Part shown: one piece after another, positions 26,644-34,871 of the stretch
Layout of the letters: each line of letters starts with the position of its first letter
Position numbering within the stretch: the stretch's first letter is position 1
Source: JBDTVS01 sp040007095
GTDB taxonomy: Bacteria; Acidobacteriota; Vicinamibacteria; Vicinamibacterales; CAVVIG01
Reading direction: 5' to 3'
Assembly (NCBI GenBank): GCA_040007095.1
Contig: JBDTVS010000099.1
Location: 1-64,000, forward strand
DNA: 64,000 nucleotides
Notes under the pieces: generated by a model
Told to the model about the DNA's origin: nothing
The model's input: only the letters and a program-made list of their open reading frames with translations
Databases searched by the model: none
Made by a program: the position numbers and the translations under genes

Positions 26644-27711
26644 ATGATCGACCCGACCTTCGTCGCGCTGTCCCTGCTTCCCATCCATGTCTGGCGCGAT
26701 GTCGGCCGGCGGCTGCGCGCCGGCGATCCGCCAGGCCCGGCGCTCGACCAGGTCTTGGCGGATCGATGGCCGGACGAGCCGGACCGGCGATCCGATCTCC
26801 TGGCGCGGGCCGCGGCGGCGATTGTCCGCGGCGCCGATCGCAGCCTGGAGCCGATCGCCTGGAGCGACGCTACATATCCGCCGGCTCTTGCCGCCATCGT
26901 CGATCCGCCGCCGGTCCTGTGGACCAGGGGGGCGCGCGCGGCGTTGACGCGCCACGCCGTCGCGATCGTCGGCTCGAGGGCGGCCTCGCCCTACGCGCTC
27001 GACGTCGCCGAGCGGCTCGCGGCGGATCTCGCGTCGCGCGGGTTTGCAATCGTCAGCGGTCTCGCGCGAGGCGTGGATTCCGCGGCGCATCGAGGCGCGC
27101 TCTCGGTAGGCGGATCGACCATTGCGGTCATGGGCTGCGGTGCCGACGTCATGTATCCTCCCGAACATGCGGCGCTCGCGGCGGCGATCCAGCCGTGCGG
27201 CCTGATCATCAGCGAACTCGTCCCGGGTACCCGGCCCCTGCCTCAGTATTTCCCGCAGCGGAATCGAGTCATCAGCGGCCTCTGCCGCGCCGTCGTGGTC
27301 GTGGAAGCGGGAGAGCGGAGCGGCTCGCTCATCACGGCGCGCTGCGCACTCGAGCAGGGGCGCGACGTTCTCGCCGTCCCGGGAAACGTGTTGAGCGGAC
27401 GCAATCGCGGCGGACATGCGCTGCTTCGTGACGGCGCAAAAATCGTGGAGACTGCGGACGACATCCTCGAGGAATTGAACGGCGTCGGCTACCAGGTGTC
27501 GTCGACCCCTCGAGCGCGTGCCGCCGCGGCTCCCCGCGACCCGCTGCTGGCGTGCCTCCCGGCCGGAGAGGCGTGCGATCTGGACCAGCTCGCGGAGCGA
27601 TCCGGACTGACGATCGCGCAGCTGCTGCCGCGGCTCTTCGAGTTGGAACTGCAAGGGGCGGTTGCGCGCATTGGTGGCGGACGGTTCGTGCTGATTGACA
27701 GATCGTGCTAG
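26644..27711 (+). CDS. dprA: DNA processing protein DprA
   Basis: 355 residues. The Rossmann-like core has RHAVAIVGSRAASPYALDVA, FAIVSGLARGVDSAAHRGAL and VMGCGADVMYPPEHAAL, with PQYFPQRNRVISGLCRAVVV and RSGSLITARCALEQGRDVLA after it. A C-terminal winged-helix (DQLAERSGLTIAQLLPRLFE) is present. DprA protects incoming single-stranded DNA and loads RecA during transformation. The ATG at 26644 begins the family N-terminus (MIDPTFVALSLLP). It lies 11 bp before topA, as in many genomes. Confidence 0.95.
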   Translation: MIDPTFVALSLLPIHVWRDVGRRLRAGDPPGPALDQVLADRWPDEPDRRSDLLARAAAAIVRGADRSLEPIAWSDATYPPALAAIVDPPPVLWTRGARAALTRHAVAIVGSRAASPYALDVAERLAADLASRGFAIVSGLARGVDSAAHRGALSVGGSTIAVMGCGADVMYPPEHAALAAAIQPCGLIISELVPGTRPLPQYFPQRNRVISGLCRAVVVVEAGERSGSLITARCALEQGRDVLAVPGNVLSGRNRGGHALLRDGAKIVETADDILEELNGVGYQVSSTPRARAAAAPRDPLLACLPAGEACDLDQLAERSGLTIAQLLPRLFELELQGAVARIGGGRFVLIDRSC

Positions 27712-27722
27712 GGTGAACGGGA

Positions 27723-30524
27723 ATGTCGAGAACATTGGTCATTGTCGAATCGCCCGCCAAGGCGCGGACGATCGAGCGCATCTTGAAGACCGGCTACGAC
27801 GTGCGGGCGAGCTACGGACACATCCGCGACCTGCCGGAGTCGGCCGACGAGATTCCGGACGAGATCCGGAAGAAAAAATGGGGGCGTCTCGGCGTCGACA
27901 CCGATGGCGACTTCACGCCGTACTACGTCGTCCCGAACGACAAACGCAAATACGTGCAGGCGCTGAAGGCCGCATTGAAGGGCGCCTCAGAAGTCTTTCT
28001 GGCGACCGACCCGGACCGCGAGGGCGAGTCGATCAGCTGGCACCTGAAGGAAATCCTGAAGCCGAAGGTGCCGGTCAAGCGGATCGTCTTTCACGAGATC
28101 ACGGAAGACGCGATCCTGCAGGCGGTCAAGGATGCGCACGATGTGAACGAGAACCTGGTGCGGGCCCAGGAAAGCCGCCGCATCCTCGACCGGTTGTACG
28201 GCTACACGGTCTCTCCGGTGTTGTGGAAGAAGGTACGGACGGGGCTGAGCGCGGGCCGCGTGCAGAGTGTGGCGGTGCGGCTGATTGTCGATCGCGAGGA
28301 AGAGCGCCTGGCGTTCAGGCCCGCGACCTATTGGGATCTCGACGCCCTGCTGTCGAGCGAGGGGCGCGAGTTCACGGCCACCCTTGCGCGCGTTGGCACC
28401 GAGCGGGTTGCGACCGGGAAAGACTTCGACTCGGTCGGCGCGCTGACGGGGCGCAACGCGCGCGTGTTGTCGGAAGCCGACAGTCTCGGCCTGGTCGACG
28501 CGCTCTGGCAGAATCTGCCGTGGACGGTGACGGCGGTCGACGAGAAGCCGGGCGTCGAACGGCCCGCGCCCCCGTTCACGACCTCGACGCTGACGCAGGA
28601 AGCGAGCCGCAAGCTCGGATTCTCGACCGAGCGAACGATGCAGGCCGCGCAGCGTCTGTTCCAGGACGGCCATATCTCGTATCACCGCACCGACTCGACC
28701 ACGCTCAGTGAGAAAGCGCTCGCGGAGTCGGCGTCGGCGATTCGGGAGATGTTCGGCGACCCCTATTACAATGGGCCCCGCCGCTACGCGACGCGAGTGA
28801 AGAACGCGCAGGAGGCGCACGAAGCGATCCGGCCGTCGAATTTCGGGGCCACGCCCGCCTCGCTCGAGTCGCTGCTCGATCGCGGCGATCTGCGGGTCTA
28901 CGAGCTGATCTGGAAGCGCACGATGGCGTCCCAGATGGTGGACGCCCGCGTCCTGCGCACCTCGGTCGAGATTTCCGGCGCCGGTCCCAACGGCGAGACC
29001 GCCATCTTCACCGCATCGGGCAAAGCGATCGAGTTCGCCGGTTTCCGCCGCGCGTATGTCGAGGGCAGCGACGATCCGGCCGCCGAGCTCGAGGAGCAAG
29101 AAACACTGCTGCCCAAGTTGACGGTCGGCGAACTTGTCGAGCGCGGCGCCGAGGCGCGCGTCCGCGCGGTGGCGCTAGAACCCAAGCGTCACGACACGGC
29201 GCCGCCCGCGCGGTTCACCGAAGCCTCGCTCATCAAGGAGCTCGAGCGGCTCGGCATCGGCCGGCCGTCGACCTATGCGTCGACGATCGGGACCATCGAG
29301 CGTCGCGGCTACGTCTTCCGGCAGGGGAAGGCGCTGGTGCCCAGCTTTACCGCGTTTGCGGTGACGCGCCTGCTGTGCGGTCACTTCAGCGATCTGGTCG
29401 ACGTCGAGTTCACCGCGGAAATGGAAGAGGACCTCGATCAGATTTCCCGCGGCGAGCGCGATTGGCTCGATTTCATCCGCGAGTTCTTCCGCGGGGATGC
29501 ACAACATCGCGGGCTCGAGGCTGCGGTCAAGGCGGCGGAAGAACACGCCGACTACCCGTTGATCGACGTCGGGGTGGACCCGGCATCCGGCGAATCGATC
29601 CGCGTGCGGATCGGACGCTACGGCCCTTTTCTCCAGCAGGGCGCCGGCGGTCCCGGCCGGACGGCCTCGCTGCCGCAGACGCAGCCGCCGGCCGATCTGA
29701 CGGTCGAAAAAGCGATGGTGCTGATTCGCGCCAAAGCCGCGGGTCCGAGACTGCTCGGCGTCGATCCGAAGACCAGCCTGCCGATCTACGCGATTCACGG
29801 CCGCTTCGGCGCGTACGTGCAGCTCGGGGATACGGGCGATCGCGAATCGAAGGAGAAGCCCAAGCGCGCGTCGCTCACCAACGGCCTGACGGAATCGTCG
29901 GTCACGCTCGAAGACGCCGTGAAGCTGCTCGAGCTCCCGCGCGAACTCGGACGGCATCCGGAATCCGGCGAGCCGGTGGTCGCCGGTCTCGGCCGGTTCG
30001 GTCCATACGTCAAGCACGGCGACGATTACCGTTCGCTCGCCGCCGAGGACGATCTGTTCACGGTCGATCTCGATCGCGCGTTGACGCTGTTCGCGGAGCC
30101 GAAAAAAGCGGGACGGCGGCAGGCCGCCAGGCGCGTGATTCGGGAGATTGCGGCGACCGACGGCGGCGCGGCACTCCAGGTGCTCGAAGGCCGCTACGGT
30201 CCGTACGTCACCGACGGCGAGACGAACGCCTCGATTCCCCAGGGCACGGATCCGGCGACGCTCTCATTGACGGATGCCCGCGGCCTCATCGAAGCGCGGC
30301 AGGGAGCGGCGCCTCGGCCGGGCCGGCGCCGCCGGACGGTTCCGTCGCCGAACCGGCGGCCGGCGCGCGCGACCGGTCTGGCGGCGGAGGGGACAGTCGG
30401 CACCAAGAGCGGCACCAAGAGCGCCACCAAGGGCGCGGCGAAGAGCGCAGGAAAGAGCGCAGGGAAGAGCGCCGCCAAGACGCGCGGCCAGCGGAAACCC
30501 GCCGCCCGCAAGACGCTCAGCTGA
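27723..30524 (+). CDS. topA: DNA topoisomerase I
   Basis: 933-residue type IA enzyme relaxing negative supercoils. Toprim motifs VIVESPAKA (Glu9) and DPDREGESISWHL; catalytic Tyr320 in ISYHRTDSTTLS. The C-terminus lacks the CxxC zinc ribbons of E. coli TopA and instead carries four G-R-(Y/F)-G-(P/A)-(F/Y) repeats: GRYGPFLQ, GRFGAYVQLG, GRFGPYVKHG and GRYGPYVTDG. It ends in a Lys/Ala/Gly tail (TKSGTKSATKGAAKSAGKSA) resembling histone H1-type DNA-binding tails. Its TGA overlaps the trmFO ATG (TGATG). Confidence 0.97.
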   Translation: MSRTLVIVESPAKARTIERILKTGYDVRASYGHIRDLPESADEIPDEIRKKKWGRLGVDTDGDFTPYYVVPNDKRKYVQALKAALKGASEVFLATDPDREGESISWHLKEILKPKVPVKRIVFHEITEDAILQAVKDAHDVNENLVRAQESRRILDRLYGYTVSPVLWKKVRTGLSAGRVQSVAVRLIVDREEERLAFRPATYWDLDALLSSEGREFTATLARVGTERVATGKDFDSVGALTGRNARVLSEADSLGLVDALWQNLPWTVTAVDEKPGVERPAPPFTTSTLTQEASRKLGFSTERTMQAAQRLFQDGHISYHRTDSTTLSEKALAESASAIREMFGDPYYNGPRRYATRVKNAQEAHEAIRPSNFGATPASLESLLDRGDLRVYELIWKRTMASQMVDARVLRTSVEISGAGPNGETAIFTASGKAIEFAGFRRAYVEGSDDPAAELEEQETLLPKLTVGELVERGAEARVRAVALEPKRHDTAPPARFTEASLIKELERLGIGRPSTYASTIGTIERRGYVFRQGKALVPSFTAFAVTRLLCGHFSDLVDVEFTAEMEEDLDQISRGERDWLDFIREFFRGDAQHRGLEAAVKAAEEHADYPLIDVGVDPASGESIRVRIGRYGPFLQQGAGGPGRTASLPQTQPPADLTVEKAMVLIRAKAAGPRLLGVDPKTSLPIYAIHGRFGAYVQLGDTGDRESKEKPKRASLTNGLTESSVTLEDAVKLLELPRELGRHPESGEPVVAGLGRFGPYVKHGDDYRSLAAEDDLFTVDLDRALTLFAEPKKAGRRQAARRVIREIAATDGGAALQVLEGRYGPYVTDGETNASIPQGTDPATLSLTDARGLIEARQGAAPRPGRRRRTVPSPNRRPARATGLAAEGTVGTKSGTKSATKGAAKSAGKSAGKSAAKTRGQRKPAARKTLS

Positions 30525-32140
30525 TGCACGTCCGGATCGTTGGCGGCGGTCTCGCCGGGTCCGAAGCGGCATGGCAGGTGGCCTCACGCGGTGTCCGCGT
30601 CACGCTCTCGGAAATGCGCCCGCTGCGTCCGACCGCGGTGCACCACACCGACCGGCTGGCCGAGCTCGTCTGCAGCAACTCCTTCCGCGGCGACAAACTC
30701 GATAATGCTGTCGGCCTCTTGAAGGAAGAAATGCGTCGTCTCGGCTCGCTCGTGATGCGCGCGGCCGAGTCTAGTCGCGTGCCGGCCGGGGCCGCCCTCG
30801 CGGTCGATCGCGATCGGTTTGCCCAGATCGTCAGCAGCGAGCTCGCGAACCATCCGCTCGTCACGATCGTGCGCGACGAGGTCCAGACGATTCCCGACTC
30901 CAGCGAGCGCGAGCCGGTCATCGTCGCGACCGGGCCGCTCACCTCCGATGCGCTGTCGGCCGCAATCGCGTCGCTCGTCGGGAGCGAGCACTTGTATTTC
31001 TACGACGCCATCAGCCCGATCGTGCTCGCAGAAACGATCGATCGCGGCAAGGTGTTTCGCGCCTCGCGATGGAACCGCAGCCTGGCGCGGACGCAGCCTC
31101 GAGCCGAACAGATCCGGCTGAAGCCGGACACTACGCCAGACGCCCGAAAGACGTCGAGCGGCGCGAGTCCGGTTGCCGACGACGCACGCAGGGTCCAGTT
31201 TCAGCCGGAGCTTGGTGAAGTGCGTAGTGTCCGGCTTCAGCCGGACCTGGCCTGCGGGGTGGACGACGGCGAGGGCGACTACTTGAATTGCCCGATGACC
31301 CGCGACGAGTACCAGACGTTCTACGACGCCCTCGTTCACGCCGAGTCGGCCACCATTCACGATTTCGACCGCGAGCGCTTCTTCGAGGGCTGCCTGCCGA
31401 TCGAGGTGATGGCCCATCGCGGCCCCGACACGCTGCGGTTCGGACCGATGAAGCCGGTCGGCTTGACCGATCCCCGGTCCGGGCGGACGCCGTACGCCGT
31501 TGTGCAGCTGCGTCAGGACAATCTCGCGGGCGATCATTTCAGTCTCGTGGGGTTTCAAACACAGCTGAAGTGGAGCGAACAGTCACGTGTGCTCCGACTG
31601 ATTCCAGGCCTGGAGCAGGCCGAGTTCGTACGCTTCGGCATGGTGCACCGGAACACGTACGTGAACGGTCCCGAGGTGTTGACTGAAACGTGGCAGGTGC
31701 GGCGCCGGCCGACGCTGTTCTTCGCGGGGCAGATGTCGGGTGTCGAGGGATACGTGGAATCGGCGGCGTCAGGATTGATCGCCGGGCTGAATGCCGCCGC
31801 GCTCGTCGCCGGCCGGCCGACGTCGTCGCCGCCACGAACCACTGCGATCGGCGCGCTTGCCTACTATGCGTCCCACGCCGATCCACGTCACTACGAGCCG
31901 TCGAACATCACGTTTGGGATCATGCCGCCGCTCGATCCGGCCCCGCGCGGGAAGCAGGAGCGCAAGCTGGCGCTGTCGGCTCGGGCGCTCGAGGCGCTCG
32001 ATCAGTGGATGCGCGGGCCGGCATTCGCGCGTAACGGCCTCGAGGCTTCCGCCGCTCCCGAGACCGGATTCGGCGACCGACAGACGGAAGCGCCGCAAAG
32101 ACGTGCTAGGAGACGCCGTAGGGAGGTAGTAGGGAGGTAG
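30524..32140 (+). CDS. trmFO: Methylenetetrahydrofolate--tRNA-(uracil-5-)-methyltransferase TrmFO with an in-frame repeat insertion
   Basis: FAD/folate enzyme making m5U54 in the tRNA T-loop. The start MHVRIVGGGLAGSEAAWQVA is the FAD Rossmann motif; LVCSNSFRGDKLDNAVGLLK, YYLNCPMT-like GDYLNCPMTRDEYQTFYDAL and MSGVEGYVESAASGLIAGLN are family hallmarks. At 538 residues it is about 100 longer than usual. About 60 extra residues (about 187-248) are encoded by a hairpin repeat with peptides RLKPDTT and VRLQPDL. About 40 more form an Arg-rich tail. The core motifs are intact, so it may still be active. Confidence 0.93.
   Translation: MHVRIVGGGLAGSEAAWQVASRGVRVTLSEMRPLRPTAVHHTDRLAELVCSNSFRGDKLDNAVGLLKEEMRRLGSLVMRAAESSRVPAGAALAVDRDRFAQIVSSELANHPLVTIVRDEVQTIPDSSEREPVIVATGPLTSDALSAAIASLVGSEHLYFYDAISPIVLAETIDRGKVFRASRWNRSLARTQPRAEQIRLKPDTTPDARKTSSGASPVADDARRVQFQPELGEVRSVRLQPDLACGVDDGEGDYLNCPMTRDEYQTFYDALVHAESATIHDFDRERFFEGCLPIEVMAHRGPDTLRFGPMKPVGLTDPRSGRTPYAVVQLRQDNLAGDHFSLVGFQTQLKWSEQSRVLRLIPGLEQAEFVRFGMVHRNTYVNGPEVLTETWQVRRRPTLFFAGQMSGVEGYVESAASGLIAGLNAAALVAGRPTSSPPRTTAIGALAYYASHADPRHYEPSNITFGIMPPLDPAPRGKQERKLALSARALEALDQWMRGPAFARNGLEASAAPETGFGDRQTEAPQRRARRRRREVVGR
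31111..31247. repeat. GTCCGGCTGAAGCCGGAC repeat pair inside trmFO
   Basis: Left arm GATCCGGCTGAAGCCGGACA at 31111-31130 continues CTACG; right arm CGTAGTGTCCGGCTTCAGCC starts at 31223 and ends GGAC at 31246. The arms are complementary, the spacer is about 85 bp, and the whole keeps the trmFO frame open. Each arm contains its own small palindrome, CCGGCTGAAGCCGG. Confidence 0.85.
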
Positions 32141-32147
32141 TAGGGAG
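32118..32147 (+). repeat. 11-bp tandem repeat GTAGTAGGGAG at the trmFO/xerC junction
   Basis: GTAGGGAG (32118-32125) is followed by GTAGTAGGGAG twice (32126-32136, 32137-32147). The trmFO stop TAG (32138-32140) lies in the last unit. Each unit carries a GGGAG ribosome-site core, and the last is 4 bp before the xerC ATG. Changes in unit number would move the trmFO stop. Confidence 0.8.
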
Positions 32148-32150
32148 TCA

Positions 32151-33203
32151 ATGCTCACATACCTCAAGGATTTTCTCGAGTTCCTGCGGTTCAACCGCAA
32201 CGTCTCCGCCCATACGGTGCGCGCGTACGAAAGCGATCTCTCGCAGTTGCTCGAGCACGTCGCACGGATGAAGGGCGTGCAGCGCGCTGATCTTTCGCCG
32301 GCGAGCTTCGATCGAACCGCGGTCAGGACGTTTCTGGCTGAGCTGCACGATCTTGGACAGTCGCGTGCCACCGCCGCGCGCAAGTTGGCCGCGGCGCGGA
32401 CGTTCTTCCGCTATCTGCGCCGCGAGGGCCTCATCGAGAGCGACCCCGGGGCCCTGGTCGGCACTCCGAAGCGTGAGGTGCGGATGCCGGCTCACCTTTC
32501 AGAGAGCGAGATGTCCGCCCTCCTTTCGGCGCCGGCCGACGCCCCGCTCGGGCGGCGCGACCGGGCGATTCTCGAGCTGTTCTACGCGTCGGGACTGCGT
32601 CTCAGCGAGCTCGTCGGCCTGGATCTCGACGACGTCAATTTGAACGCCCGGATGGCCAGGGTGCTCGGCAAGGGGGGCAAGCCCCGGCTGGTGCCGTTCC
32701 ATGCGAGCGCTGCTGCGGCCATCCGCGTGTATTTGAGCGATCGCGAGCGGCTCGTGCGAGAGGGTCAGGCGCAACTCCGCCGCGCCGATTCGGTGAACCG
32801 GCCGCCCCAGGGCCACCGCGGGCCACCGGAGCTTCGCGGGCGGCGCGCGCTTCAGGCGAAGGGGGAGGTCGGACGAGCCGGCGCCGCACGGGCTGTCCTT
32901 ACGCAGCACGATCGCCATCGCGAACCGCTGTTCGTCAACTATCGCGGTACCCGGCTGACCGTACGCAGCGTGGATCGCCTCGTCCGACGCTACGTGGCCG
33001 AGACGAGCACGCGGGTCGGGATCAGCCCGCACGCGCTGCGGCATTCATTCGCGACGCACCTGCTGCAGCGCGGCGCCGACCTGCGCGCGATTCAGGAACT
33101 GCTCGGCCACGCACGCCTCAGCACGACGCAACGCTACACGCACGTCAACGCCGCGCAATTGCTCGAGGTCTACCAAAAAGCGCATCCGCGCGCGCGCCGC
33201 TGA
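32151..33203 (+). CDS. xerC: Tyrosine recombinase XerC-like
   Basis: 350 residues; typical XerC/D proteins are about 300. N-terminal SAM-like DNA-binding domain 1-110. Catalytic residues are Arg150 (SGLRLSEL), Lys174 (GKGGKP), His294 and Arg297 (HALRHSFATHLL), His320 (LLGHARLSTTQ) and the nucleophile Tyr329 (TQRYTHV). The family resolves chromosome dimers at dif. The extra length lies between about 201 and 257, where QLRRADSVNRPPQGHRGPPE and following residues interrupt the strand before PLFVNYRG. All catalytic residues are present, so activity is plausible. The last tandem GGGAG repeat acts as ribosome site. Confidence 0.92.
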   Translation: MLTYLKDFLEFLRFNRNVSAHTVRAYESDLSQLLEHVARMKGVQRADLSPASFDRTAVRTFLAELHDLGQSRATAARKLAAARTFFRYLRREGLIESDPGALVGTPKREVRMPAHLSESEMSALLSAPADAPLGRRDRAILELFYASGLRLSELVGLDLDDVNLNARMARVLGKGGKPRLVPFHASAAAAIRVYLSDRERLVREGQAQLRRADSVNRPPQGHRGPPELRGRRALQAKGEVGRAGAARAVLTQHDRHREPLFVNYRGTRLTVRSVDRLVRRYVAETSTRVGISPHALRHSFATHLLQRGADLRAIQELLGHARLSTTQRYTHVNAAQLLEVYQKAHPRARR

Positions 33204-33278
33204 CCTCGTCGGGCTGCTCGGTGGTGTAGGTTCTCGTCCGAGTCCGGAGCTCGTGGCCCCGATCAGTCCGTCGCGCGA

Positions 33279-34703
33279 TCAACTGGAGATCTTCTCGGTG
33301 TCGTCGGCGGCTGCCAGCGGAGCCGCTCGACGACCCCGCGGGAATTCGATGCCGAGCGTCTTGATCTTGTAGTTCATTACCCGCGGGCTGATCGACAGCA
33401 GCTCCGCGGCGTCCTTCTGGACCCAGTTCGACATCCGCAGCGCTTCGACCAGCGCAAAGCGCTCGATGTCGTCGAGCGGAATGCCGGTCGCCGGAATCTT
33501 CACGATCGCGGTCTGGTCCCGGGCCCCGCCGCTGGTCGACAGCTCGCCCAGGCGCAGGTCGCCCGCGGCGATCTCGCGGCCCTCGGCCATCAGCATCGCG
33601 CGCTCGATCGCGTTCTCCAGCTCACGGATGTTCCCCGGCCAGTTGTACCGCATCAGCAGCTTCTGGGCCTCCGGCTCGATCCCGTCGATCTTCTTTTTCA
33701 GCTCCGCCGCAAAACGGCGGATGAAGACGCTCGCCAGCGGGACGATGTCGTCCTTGCGTTCGCGCAGCGGCGGCACCTCGATCGAGACCACGTTGAGGCG
33801 GTAGTACAGATCTTCGCGGAACCGGCTGTTCTGCACCATCGTCGCCAGGTCGCGATTGGTCGCCGCGATCAGCCGCACGTCGGTGCGCAGCGTGTGGGTG
33901 CCGCCGAGGCGTTCGAACTCGTGCTCCTGCAGTACGCGCAGAATCTTCGCCTGCGTGTTCTGGCTCATGTCCCCGATTTCGTCGAGAAACAGCGTGCCGC
34001 CGTCGGCCTGCTCGAAGCGTCCGATGCGCTGCTTGTCAGCCCCAGTGAAGGCGCCCTTTTCGTGCCCGAACAATTCCGACTCGAGCAGGTTCTCCTGCAG
34101 CGCCGCGCAGTTCACTTTCACGTAGTTCCGCGACGTGCGCAGCGAGTTGTGATGGATGGCGCCGGCGATCAGTTCCTTGCCGGTGCCGGTTTCGCCTTCG
34201 ATCAGGACCGTCGTGTTGCTCTTCGCCACCTTGCGCACGACGTCGAGCACGCGTTTGAGCGCCTCGCTCGACCCGACAATGCGATCGAACTGGTAGATGT
34301 CCTGGTGGGTATCGCGGAGGTACTCGATCTCGTTCTTCATCCGTACGAGTTCGAGCGCCTTCTCGATCTTGATCTCCATCTCCTCGATCTCGAACGGCTT
34401 CTGCACGTAGTCGAACGCGCCGATCTTCATCGCCTCGACCGCGGTGGTCACCGAGCCGAACGCGGTCATCAGGATCACCGCGATCGTCGGCTGCGCGGCC
34501 TTGGCCGCCCGCAGGACGTCCATCCCGTCGCTGCCGCCCATTCTGAGGTCGCTCAGCACCACGTCGAACTGATGATCGCGGAGCCGCTCGATCGCGGCGT
34601 TGCCGTTGGCGGCTTCGTCGACGGTGTGTCCTGCTTCCGTGAGACCGCGGACCAGGCCCCGCCGGAGCGCATCATGATCGTCCGCCACCAGAATTCGAGC
34701 CAT
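33279..34703 (-). CDS. Sigma-54-dependent response regulator, NtrC/AtoC type
   Basis: 474 residues. Receiver domain 1-120 with phospho-acceptor Asp52 (VVLSDLRM). AAA+ domain with GETGTGKE, the sigma-54-contacting loop GAFTGA, LFLDEIGDM and NWPGNIRELENAIERA. C-terminal Fis-type helix-turn-helix (EALRMSNWVQKDAAELLSIS). It activates sigma-54 promoters when phosphorylated, presumably by the kinase encoded just upstream on the same strand. The ATG at 34703 begins the receiver; 4 bases further upstream the repeat R5 begins and supplies the ribosome site AGGGGAC. Confidence 0.94.
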   Translation of the reverse strand: MARILVADDHDALRRGLVRGLTEAGHTVDEAANGNAAIERLRDHQFDVVLSDLRMGGSDGMDVLRAAKAAQPTIAVILMTAFGSVTTAVEAMKIGAFDYVQKPFEIEEMEIKIEKALELVRMKNEIEYLRDTHQDIYQFDRIVGSSEALKRVLDVVRKVAKSNTTVLIEGETGTGKELIAGAIHHNSLRTSRNYVKVNCAALQENLLESELFGHEKGAFTGADKQRIGRFEQADGGTLFLDEIGDMSQNTQAKILRVLQEHEFERLGGTHTLRTDVRLIAATNRDLATMVQNSRFREDLYYRLNVVSIEVPPLRERKDDIVPLASVFIRRFAAELKKKIDGIEPEAQKLLMRYNWPGNIRELENAIERAMLMAEGREIAAGDLRLGELSTSGGARDQTAIVKIPATGIPLDDIERFALVEALRMSNWVQKDAAELLSISPRVMNYKIKTLGIEFPRGRRAAPLAAADDTEKISS

Positions 34704-34704
34704 G

Positions 34705-34871
34705 CCTAGTCCCCTGGAAACATGATGGGTTGCATAGGTCCCGGAGCGCGGCGCCCGGATCGCAAGACGCGACGACCGAGAATATTGGACATATTTGAGG
34801 GAGTCGCAACGCAGCGAGGCGGGATGCCCCGCCCGGGAATTATGTGACTCATCATGCTTCCAGGGGACTAG
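34705..34871 (-). repeat. Covarying hairpin element, copy R5
   Basis: Arms CCTAGTCCCCTGGAAACATG (from 34705) and CATGCTTCCAGGGGACTAG (to 34871) are complementary over about 30 bp; the right arm contains the stop codon of the histidine kinase and the left arm the ribosome site of the response regulator. Core apical stem AATAT (34781-34785) / ATATT (34791-34795). It fills the whole 164-bp gap between the two genes of an otherwise tight pair. Confidence 0.88.
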
